The position numbers and the translations under genes were made by a program. DNA of 17,254 nt from Agrocybe praecox (taxonomy: Eukaryota; Basidiomycota; Agaricomycetes; Agaricales; Agrocybaceae): NCBI GenBank assembly GCA_964017145.1, contig CAXHKQ010000193.1:1-17254 (forward strand), in the 5' to 3' direction. This document shows positions 9,661-17,254 of the stretch, one piece after another (within the stretch, counting starts at the first letter, position 1; every line of letters begins with the position of its first letter). The notes below the pieces were generated by a model that did not search any database, was not told the DNA's origin, and saw nothing but the letters and a program-made list of their open reading frames with translations.

Positions 9661-9960
9661 ACTCTCATAGACAAACTCATCTTATAACAAAACATAACGG
9701 AACAAATGTACCTTTAATCGTGGAACCTAAACATTAGTAATAGAGCACTTTATTTGAATAAATATCGATTGAAGATCTTTTCTAAAGGCCTTCCAAGTTT
9801 CGGACCTAACCGAGGCCTTTTCATGATATATTTCAAGACGGTCTGGCTTTGGATATGGATATGGATATTGTCATCATCGTCAGTGCGACTGTGAAGAGCA
9901 ATAGAGCAAGGTCGAACTGTCAAATCAACATTTGTAAATGTTGTTCTTACCAGTATCGAT

Positions 9961-9992
9961 AGTTCCGATATGGGATAGTTCAGATATGGGAT
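9961..9992 (+). repeat. Tandem 16-bp duplication
   Basis: AGTTCCGATATGGGAT is followed at once by AGTTCAGATATGGGAT, one mismatch in 16, inside the transposon. GATATGG units also recur shortly before it (about 9852-9868). Confidence 0.8.
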
Positions 9993-10062
9993 ATGGTTAT
10001 CCAGTCGATGCTAGGTTCGATTGATGGTTTAGGTGACCATGTTATAATATCAAGGTGAGACT

Positions 10063-10383
10063 TTGATCTTCAACATAAAACTATTTTCCAAACGAATAAA
10101 AGTTAGTTGCAAGCGAACTGCGCTGTTGAAAAATGTTTGTGTTAAAAACGATCATTTGCAGGAAGTGGAAAACTGGTTGCGAAATCATGTATTTTGCAAT
10201 GGATTTCAATTGCCTATAGAACAAAAATATTTGAAATATCGTCAACACATCCGAAAATATGTATTGCCAAAGTGGGATGTCATTGAAGGTATATTTGTGA
10301 AGGGATCAGCAGGAAGCATTGGACAAAAATGTCTTGAAACCTACGAAACAGTTAATACCATCGTAACCATCAATAGAATATAA
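10063..10383 (+). pseudogene. Open frame inside the transposon, no methionine start, unrecognised
   Basis: This frame of about 106 codons ends at the TAA at 10381-10383. It has no in-frame ATG: the nominal first codon is TTG. It is therefore an internal exon or a decayed remnant, not a complete gene. From about 10161 the translation has an ordinary soluble-protein look (EVENWLRNHVFCNGFQLP, then QKYLKYRQHIRKYVLPKWD). A TTTGCAG just before that point could be a splice acceptor, making the real exon start near 10161. I do not recognise a transposase catalytic motif. It could be part of a transposase, a captured host exon, or chance. Confidence 0.3.
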
Positions 10384-10906
10384 ATTTTAGCCTTAATTTG
10401 ATCAAAAACCGCAACAATAGGCTCGAAATCACGAAAATCACTATTTATCAGCAACATTTTCCATGCGCATTTCTCGAGCTCATTCAGCTCAAGTCGTCAA
10501 CATAACTATCACTTCGCTCAGGTGATGTCTTCAATCCGCCCCGCTGTACTTATGAGACCTGGCGCATTCCGATTAACTTTCATTTTCGTCGATAAGACAC
10601 GTAATTCCAGGACTACACTTCAAAATATTCGATAATGTAGAAAAATAGATCGATGGATGGTTTTCATTGCTGGAGAGGAAGGACTAGTGTGAGATAAAAA
10701 AAAAATCACAGAATGATAGGGTACATGTGAAGCCATTGATTGGCATAAATCCGAACAAAATGTCATTAATAGTTCTTTTATAATAGCAATTTCAATATGA
10801 CGAAAAAATTCCAGTTTTAAACTATCGCTACTAATATACGTTGAACAAATTATGTCTGTACCTTTAAATCGCTGTTAATCTGGCTTTAAAAAAATTTAAA
10901 ATAAGT

Positions 10907-10939
10907 GGTTCAACCTACACGACATGGTTCAACCTACAC
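10907..10939 (+). repeat. Two direct copies of GGTTCAACCTACAC
   Basis: Exact 14-base copies lie at 10907-10920 and 10926-10939, spaced 19 bases start to start. They are inverted relative to the left terminus (GTAGGTTGAACC). They sit about 135-165 bases inside the right end of the transposon and are candidate transposase-binding repeats. Confidence 0.8.
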
Positions 10940-11049
10940 TACATATTCACATGAGTAATATAGAAAAATTGGGCCCAAAGAAGGGACCTTTCATTGAAGA
11001 TTTGAAAAAATCGCATAACTAAAGAAGTTATGAGCAAAACTTGAAACTA

Positions 11050-11073
11050 TGTTCAACATACACTGTATTCCCC
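11050..11073 (-). repeat. Right terminal inverted repeat of the transposon
   Basis: Read on the minus strand this starts GGGGAATACAG and contains GTTGAAC. It is the partner of 9395-9418. Confidence 0.7.
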
Positions 11074-11354
11074 TATATTGTGCGCTCATAAATTAACATA
11101 TTCCAGTAATAAACGCGCGTGCGTTCAACTGAATCCGCAGCCGCCGCCATCGCCGCGTGCGCAAAGCAGAGCAGCGCATAAAAACGGTCGTTGACATCAC
11201 GCGCAACGCGACAGCAACGGTAGTTCCGCCTGCGTATGCTGGTGTGTGTTTTGGCAGCCGACGCATATAACCCGGCACAATTTCGTCTTTATCACGCGGC
11301 GGCGCGCACTGTCACAAAAACCCGTTTCCGACCCAGTCCCGGGCCTGAAAGTGA

Positions 11355-11374
11355 ACGTGCCACGGCTGGCACGT
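11355..11374. repeat. Hairpin, 8-bp perfect stem
   Basis: The arms are ACGTGCCA and TGGCACGT around the four-base loop CGGC. The right arm overlaps a CACGTG hexamer at 11370-11375. Confidence 0.8.
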
Positions 11375-11610
11375 GATTGCAATAATGCCGAAAAGCATGC
11401 GCGAGCGCGCATCACCGTCGCCGATTCGCTGTGGGTCACCACACCACTTCGCGCACTCGGTCTCAGAGTGTGCGAAAAATTAAACAACAGGTATAAATGC
11501 TGGTTGACAGGCGGCGACGGGCGAGTGTATAATTTCGGCGCAGGTGCCGGCGCGAGCACGTCGCCGCTGATGTCGCCAAACGAAAGCGAAAAGACAATAA
11601 TGGAAAGTGA

Positions 11611-11644
11611 TGCGGCACGTGTATACATTCGTCTACGTGCCGCA
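11611..11644. repeat. Hairpin, 10-bp perfect stem
   Basis: The arms are TGCGGCACGT (11611-11620) and ACGTGCCGCA (11635-11644) with a 14-base loop. The GCACGT core is shared with the hairpin 250 bases to the left. Confidence 0.85.
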
Positions 11645-12884
11645 CATTTATCACTCGCTGATGCGGGCGGTGGGAAAACTGGAGTACTCGAGTACCTATG
11701 TACCTATACACGAATTATGAATTATACGCCCGCCGTGCTGTGCATCAATAAAACTGTGTGATATCTGTGTCACACCATCCGCATCCATCCATGCATCCAG
11801 CCGCCGTTCATCCATCATAATCATAATCATCGCGTTGCTGATGGTGTTCGCATAAGTGCTCTTCATTTGTGGCGGCGCGCTCACGCTTTCGTTTTTCCCA
11901 GTCGCCGCGCGTCGCCGGGAAAATTATACCACGCAAATGACGCGCCGAATACCATGCGCGCACATTACGCACCGAATTGTTGCAGTTAAATGTGCATCAC
12001 GGAATTCCACCGCAGAGCAGAGCACAGCGACATTATTGCCGTTTATGTTTCGTGTTTGTGCCGATATCGCGCGCATTTTATTTGCGCTGCCCGGCAAACC
12101 GATTGTTCAGCCATGACTAATGTCCATTCAGATATGTATGTCTGGGTAATGGTAATGAGCGTTCATTACACACGAAGCGGCCAGGCCACAGCGGGGTGGT
12201 TGGTTATTTATGGTGAAAACGAAAACGACGCCAAGGCGTCATTTCGCGGTGTATCGGCGGCGGAAGCGCGAGCGCGAAATTATGTTAGTTCATTTGCCAC
12301 AACACGGTTGTGGGTATAGAGAAGAGTGTCCCACGGACACACGAAACTCGTGTTCAGTCTTACGTTTGAAGAAAACTGATTGTTTTTTTTAATTGTCAAT
12401 TGTTGCAGTATATTTTCAGCTACCAACTTCAAAATAATGTTCTAGCTCATTAATTTGAAACATACACGAAACTTTGCTTATTTTAAGTTATGTAAGAACA
12501 ATTTAAAGTGTAATAATGCAGTTTTGTGAACATTATTTAAAATATTCCAAAATATCGTGGAAGAAAAGTCGCGCCTATGACTGAGTACGTTCTATGAAAA
12601 ACCCTTCCGTTCGTATATGGAGAAATTGTCGAACGAATAAACATGAAAGCAATTTTTTCTCCTTTTACAATTTCAGTATTTTTTATACTGAATATACACA
12701 CTCCAGCAAAGAGATCATCATCATCTACATCCATTTACCCCATGAAGGAGTGTTGGGCGGCTGTATACGAAGCTTTTACAGGTTATGTTACTGTTGATAG
12801 GCACCAGTATATCAACAGGGCAGTTTCACTCAAACAGGAGCTTTTACTAGAACGAAATCAGCGCTCAGCGCTACACTGATAGAG

Positions 12885-13130
12885 AGGACTGTCAAGCCAA
12901 CATTTACGTGCCTGCTCACACACGGGCAGACAGATACGGTGTTTTTTCCACTCTGCGCTTTGAGAACTTATTGTTTTTATGTATAGCAACCTGTTTATTG
13001 CTGCATGATTACACATATCCCAGTTTTTGACGACGCGTTCGATAAATTTGAGGTGCCGCTTCGGGGATTCGAACCAACAACTTGTGATTCCAAAACCCGA
13101 CTACGCTACCCACTCTACCATCGCGACGTC
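12885..13130 (-). mobile_element. tRNA-derived SINE-like element
   Basis: On the minus strand the head has a perfect A box, TGGTAGAGTGGG (13120-13109), and a perfect B box, GGTTCGAATCC (13075-13065), at tRNA-like spacing. The cloverleaf does not close (the T-stem mismatches), so it is not a working tRNA. The body continues leftward for about 170 bases. Near 12930-12895 it has a CCGTG...GCACG hairpin followed by TAAATGTTGG. This resembles, from memory, the 3' tails of insect SINEs mobilised by RTE-type LINEs. No clear target-site duplication is seen and the boundaries are approximate. Confidence 0.65.
13065..13120 (-). promoter_or_regulatory. Internal RNA polymerase III promoter (A box and B box)
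   Basis: The A box TGGTAGAGTGGG and the B box GGTTCGAATCC both fit the Pol III consensus exactly, with 33 bases between them. This suggests a relatively young or still transcribable copy, in contrast to the degenerate head at 4821-4870. Confidence 0.65.
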
Positions 13131-13834
13131 ACCAAGCAAAAAGATACGTTCTCTTAACCAAACGCGAAATAGGAATATTTAGTATGGAGACAAATACCAG
13201 TAATATGCATAAGAAATAACCATTTTGTTATTTATTGATTTTAGGCAAACGATAATATATTTTCATTACAAAGTTTCATACATTGTTAGATGTTCGAGCT
13301 ATATGACATTTCAATTTGGAAGGCTTATCTTCAGTTTGTCCATGTTATCTTGATGCCTCAAGTACACATTGCATTTCGGTAAAAAACGGGCGCTCGCTCA
13401 GAAAATAATCGGCCTATCGCCACAAAAACTTGTATTTAGATGAAGCAACACGAACACGAATTTTATGTTTTTGCAGTGGATACAAGGGCTCCAAGAACGG
13501 TGGTTTCGATGGTGGTTTCGCTCAACCAAACATATTTAATGAAATATTTAATTGAGAGCCTACTCGAACGAAATTGGAAAATGTTCGTGTATGTGTTAAA
13601 TTAATGAGTAATAACGGAACAACATGGATCAAAAATGGTTTTGAAAAGAGTCAATCAGTTGGACCTTCTACTCTAGCCAATAAAATCATAATACATATTC
13701 GCAATCTTTTGTATCTGGACTCGGCGCAACATATATCTTTCACTTTAATGACTGTGGTCATCGGCGTCGCATCGCACCGGTCATCGTCCAGCCCCACCCA
13801 GCCCAACCCATAACTGCCGATATGAGATCAGCAC

Positions 13835-13855
13835 TCACACACACACACCACACAC
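13835..13855 (+). repeat. CA microsatellite
   Basis: A short CA-rich tract has two interruptions. Confidence 0.8.
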
Positions 13856-13981
13856 CCCGGCATCGTTTTGCTAATTGCCTCAAAGTAGTCGTGCTCGTCG
13901 TTGCTCGTCGTCGCTAGTCTCGTGCGCATATGTGAATGACCGCTCAGCCAAGCGCGTCACCAACCAGCAACAATCAGCTGC

Positions 13982-13988
13982 AAAAAAA
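13982..13988 (-). terminator. RNA polymerase III T-run terminator of the initiator tRNA
   Basis: Seven consecutive Ts on the minus strand start 8 bases past the tRNA discriminator base, the usual place for a Pol III stop. A TTTT-free ATGCA spacer separates the run from an earlier AAAA. Confidence 0.85.
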
Positions 13989-13995
13989 TGCATTT

Positions 13996-14067
13996 TAGCA
14001 GAGCGTGGTTTCGATCCACGGACCTCTGGGTTATGGGCCCAGCACGCTTCCACTGCGCCACTCTGCT
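13996..14067 (-). tRNA. Initiator tRNA-Met (CAT)
   Basis: This 72-base gene folds as a complete cloverleaf. The acceptor stem AGCAGAG pairs with CTCTGCT, with discriminator A at 13996. The D-arm and A box TGGCGCAGTGG follow, then anticodon CAT (14035-14033) within GGGCCCATAACCC, and a T-arm CGTGG-ATCGAAA-CCACG. The A1:T72 pair, the GGG/CCC run next to the anticodon loop, and ATCG instead of TTCG in the T-loop are hallmarks of eukaryotic cytoplasmic initiator tRNA, which delivers methionine at start codons. The sequence is nearly identical to vertebrate and insect iMet as I know them. No intron is present. It lies on the same strand as the myosin III gene, in its upstream region or first intron, and would be transcribed independently by RNA polymerase III. 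Confidence 0.97.
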
Positions 14068-17000
14068 CCGTGATGGGCAAGTGCGTCTCAGCGAATTCGC
14101 ACCGCTTATCGCGCTGATAAAACCACACACGTACACTCACTTGTCGCGCACATGTTGCAGATTAGCATAATACATTTTATCATCGCACGATTCGAAACAA
14201 TATATATAGTAGATTGTGTCGTCAAGTGCTTATCACTTTTGTGCGAACATCGATAGCGTCGCATCCACTCGCCATCGTTCGTTAACCCGTTCGGATTACA
14301 ATCGAGCGGCGTTCTTGCGCTGACGCCCATCGCATTCGCGCATTCACACACGACACGGACACCAGGCGAGATCATTAGACTCTCCAACCGAAGTCGCTGC
14401 CGGTTTCGGTTGTTGGACGAGCCGACGGAGCTCTCCTCCAGCCAGCTCGTTATGTCGTAATTAATTGGGATGCGGTAAGTTACAGGCGAAGCGGCCCTTT
14501 GCCGAAGAGCACGCGCTGTAACTAATGAGTGTGCTCGCACTTTTCTGTGCTCACTCGAAATATACCACATATATTATGTGTGCTTAGTGCGGTAAAATAA
14601 CACATTATTTTCAGTCGTCGTTTGTTGGCCGTTCGCGCGGTTGCTTCGTCGGCTGCTTTATTGTGTGTATTTCCGCAGCAATTCGGATCGGGTGGCCCGA
14701 TTCCCAACGCAATATGTCTTTGTATAGTATCCGAGCGATGAGTATCACACGCGCGATAGCACCCACAAACACATTCAAGTGCTCACACGACGCCAGCACG
14801 CTGTTTATTGATATCGATTTCCGCAAACTGCAATTAATAACACTCCGTTTGTTTGTCAAGCGATTGCAAAACGGTTTGTGTGTTGGTGTGTTCGTTGTGT
14901 CGAATTGCGGAGTCATTCGAAATAAACCATACTCACTCACTCACCAACCCGACACATACAAGGCGGACAACGGCACGCAACCATCATTACTCTTATCATA
15001 TTGTACGCGAGTTCGAATTAATATAATTTCGCTTTCGACGAGCGCGCGTCAGAGCGGCTCGGACACACGACGATGAAAGCCAATTAAATCACTCGACACT
15101 CGGCACGGCGTGCATATTGCCACATTTCGAAATCGGACAGACAGACACCGGCAACCGGCAAAATATTGCCGCACACGCCCGCGCCCGTGCATCGCATCGA
15201 TCGCGGTCAGCCCCATCAATTTGCCTGAGAGTGAGGAGTGAGCGTGAGCGTCAGTCATGGGCGCAGAGAAACATGATTGAAAACGATTCAAAATGCAAGC
15301 GATTTGCGGCAATCCTTCACCGCTCGTGCGCCCGCTCGACATGAATGCATTATTACGTTTCAATGGCGAACATATATTTCACCGATGTCGTGGTCGTAGT
15401 CGTCTCCACATGTGTACAGTGTACATGATCGGGTAATCATTTCACACACTGGCGAAACGAATCTCATTATGCGCAAATTGTTCGGCAAGGTTTTAATTGC
15501 CGCCAATGTGAAAATTCGATAAGTTCGCAAAACGAAACTGTCTCTCAAGGCTCAATTGTTGGGCGGCATTCGCTGTAGCATAAAATTGATAACTCACTGC
15601 GAATAAAAGGGTTTCGAGCGGCATTCGCATTTGCAATTTGATGTGGCACTATTGTGCACTTTTGTGAGCGTGTGACGCGACCACAAGTGACAATGCGATT
15701 CAAGCCGCAACATCGATTTGGCATTAGTCGCTGAACAATAACTATATCACTGTACTACTGTATACAACTTCCCAACACCGTCGCGCATTTAATTCCACCC
15801 GCCACAATAAAACAATAGCAACACTATAAATGAAGACGCAACCTCACAGCGTCTCCGCAGCAGTACTATATAACAGTAAACCTGCCGCAGCCGCCCGCAA
15901 AACGCATGAAGTGTAAATTAACTTGCGTGCGCAGAAGCGTGCAAAGTGTATACGTACACGTACACGTACACACGTCATTGTCATTACCGCGTGCGCGCAC
16001 ACCTGAACTGAACTTGAAATTACAGTGCTCGAGTTTGTCTGCCGCTGCCGCTCGCACTTACATTAAATACAGGCAGCCCGGCTACGTGCTAGGCGTATAA
16101 ATCACGCGCTCGCACACAAACAAACACACAGAAATGCGCCAACGCCAGCAAAGCGTGTCTTTGGTGCTGGCGGTGGGCTCGAGTTACCCGCCGAACACGA
16201 CGCGCCCAAAACCATTCGGAAGCACCAGCGGAGGAGGCGTGCGCGCGGCCGGTAATGTCGTGCGACACGGCGTACGCCGTGTGTTTTCTTCGTCGTCGTC
16301 GACTCTGATGAGAAAAAGAATATACCGCACTGCCGCACAGAAATAGCGCCACATCGCGCAGCCAGGTGCTTATTAGCCGGTGCAGTCGCTCGGAATCGAC
16401 GAATCGAATGTGCGCAGAATGTCTAGTGTAGATCGCCAAGCAAAGCAAACACATATACAAAACCGATGTAATGAGCATATGATGCTTTTGGAAAGTTCTG
16501 CACGCCGATCATCATCATCAGCATTTCCAGTGCGAAAGCGAAAACACACACACACAGGCGGACAGCGATCGTCGATCACCTGCCAGACAGACAGACGAAG
16601 ATACGTATGCGCACAAATGTTTTGACCGACAAATCGCGCGCCGCGATCTTGGCATAATGATGATGCGGCAAAATCGATAATTCGGTACGCTTTGGCGGAT
16701 AAATTCTGTACTGCGCGCTGCGGTCTCGCATGATAGTCTCATGTATACTACTGTATACACGTCTGCGCGTAATGAGGATCGCGGTCGGATGTGCACGCCG
16801 CGCAGCATCAGCAGCCGCCGGGAGAAACGTGTAATTTCCGCTGGGCATACCGCGTGCATTATTCGCTGTTTTATTTGTGCGTGCGTCTGCGAATTCGCGA
16901 GCGCGTGCGCATACGCAGCAGTTAAAATAACATTCGCGAACGTTGCGCGTATACGATCGGGCAAATATATCTCGCGTGTTCGTACTATCACTGCACTGTT

Positions 17001-17254
17001 TACGATGCGTTTACGTAGTGGCACACACACGCACGGGTGCGCCGTCGTGCACGTGAGTAACCTACATTCCGGTGTGCATTCACTCATAAAACTGCGATAA
17101 TTGCATATGAACAGCAGTAGTTGGATGTGTATTGAATTAAATGCGCGGCACAGCGGAAGTTGTTTCATTCGGCGAGATACAAAAAGATTCAAAATTCTCC
17201 ACGTTTTATGCCTCTCACTGCCATTAAATGACCCGCTTGTTCCATTAAATGTTC
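14068..17254. other. Non-coding: 3.2 kb without a supportable gene
   Basis: The sequence is CpG-rich with many short CA/GT runs, including a GTACAC repeat at 15954-15972 and CA tracts near 16544-16556 and 17025-17033. There is a TATAAATG-type motif at 15826 and TATATAAC at 15868 that could be core promoter elements on the plus strand, but no downstream gene supports this. Frames up to 224 codons (16518-17192, minus) have a residue make-up expected from random GC-rich DNA and overlap frames on the other strand. The 5' exon of the myosin gene could lie here but cannot be placed. Confidence 0.6.
15954..15972 (+). repeat. GTACAC hexamer repeat
   Basis: Three tandem copies of a GTACAC unit are followed by ACG. 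The tract is self-complementary in part (GTAC) and is a minor microsatellite. Confidence 0.8.

Larger units (their letters stand above)
9395..11073. mobile_element. DNA transposon with terminal inverted repeats, flanked by TA
   Basis: The left end reads GGGGAGACCCGAGTAGGTTG and continues AACC (9395-9418). The reverse complement of the right end reads GGGGAATACAGTGTATGTTG and continues AACA (11073-11050). About two thirds of these 24 positions match, with blocks GGGGA and GTTGAAC exact. TA occurs on both outer sides (9393-9394 and 11074-11075), consistent with a TA target-site duplication as in Tc1/mariner/pogo-type elements, though two bases is weak proof. GGTTCAACC motifs recur just inside both ends. 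The 1.68-kb interior is AT-rich, unlike its CpG-rich surroundings, and contains only a 106-codon open frame, so the copy is non-autonomous or decayed. I do not recognise the family. Confidence 0.7.
11074..12884. other. Non-coding: CpG-rich then AT-rich, no gene seen
   Basis: From 11100 to about 12330 the sequence is CpG-rich. It carries two hairpins that contain CACGTG (11355-11374 and 11611-11644) and a TCAT-rich stretch (11780-11830). From about 12360 to 12880 it is AT-rich. The longest frame (11246-11761, plus, 171 codons) overlaps frames of similar size on the other strand and has no domain-like content. Confidence 0.65.
13131..13995. other. Non-coding: AT-rich spacer, no gene seen
   Basis: From 13131 to about 13730 the sequence is AT-rich with small internal repeats: GGTGGTTTCG at 13499-13508 and 13511-13520, and ATATTTAAT twice near 13530-13550. 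After 13750 it turns CpG-rich with a C-rich tract (13790-13810) and a CA repeat. No plausible coding frame is present. Confidence 0.65.

Noticed and set aside
11246..11761. 171-codon open frame on the plus strand
   Set aside because: The region is CpG-rich with equally long frames on the opposite strand (11197-11628). The translation has no domain-like pattern and includes a hairpin and a poly-repeat context.
13031..13130. Possible true tRNA gene from the perfect A and B boxes
   Set aside because: The T-stem and anticodon arm do not pair and the acceptor stem is offset, so it fits a SINE head better than a working tRNA.
15826..15875. TATA-type core promoter on the plus strand
   Set aside because: TATAAATG and TATATAAC are present, but no gene, initiator or transcript evidence follows downstream.
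3985..17054. Scattered CACGTG E-boxes as a circadian enhancer
   Set aside because: I count about eight in the window, only about twice random expectation and unremarkable in CpG-rich DNA. Only the hairpin pair near 11.4-11.6 kb was kept.
16518..17192. 224-codon open frame on the minus strand
   Set aside because: It is rich in Arg, Ser, Cys and Ile from CpG/CA-rich DNA, it crosses CA repeats, and it overlaps plus-strand frames. No motif is recognisable.

Overview
The window is nuclear DNA from an animal, most likely an insect or other arthropod. Three things support this. The minus strand carries a multi-exon gene with canonical GT-AG introns that encodes a kinase-myosin fusion of the class III myosin / NinaC type. 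There is a eukaryotic initiator tRNA-Met gene. The long non-coding stretches are rich in CpG and CA/GT microsatellites and hold tRNA-derived SINE-like copies and a DNA transposon. I cannot name the species.

Positions 1-3737 hold the 5' part of the myosin III gene, read right to left. A putative 5'-UTR acceptor lies next to 3737. Coding exon 1 is 3707-3396 (start codon to ATP-binding lobe). Coding exon 2 is 2743-2590 (hinge to the HRD catalytic loop). Exon 3 is very long and runs from 1592 off the left edge (rest of the kinase, a basic linker, and the first half of the myosin motor). The reading frame is open over 686 codons once the two introns are removed, and the kinase and ATP-binding motifs that fall in the window are intact. 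The second intron (2589-1593) is AT-rich and contains a 55-bp inverted-repeat pair that looks like a MITE.

Positions 3738-17254 (13.5 kb) contain no protein-coding gene I can support. This is either the first, 5'-UTR intron of the myosin gene or its upstream flank. CpG-rich, microsatellite-rich DNA alternates with AT-rich islands. The supportable features are a SINE-like element (about 4560-4875), a DNA transposon bounded by TA dinucleotides and inverted repeats (9395-11073) with a degenerate internal reading frame, a second SINE-like element (about 12885-13130) with a clean A box and B box, an initiator tRNA-Met gene (13996-14067, minus strand) with a T-run terminator, several CA/GT microsatellites, and a few palindromes or hairpins.

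I found no operon, defence locus or other novel multi-gene system. The notable points are the exon architecture of the myosin III gene, G-quadruplex-type tracts at its splice/leader regions, the mobile elements in its introns and flank, and the tRNA gene lying in the same orientation upstream.
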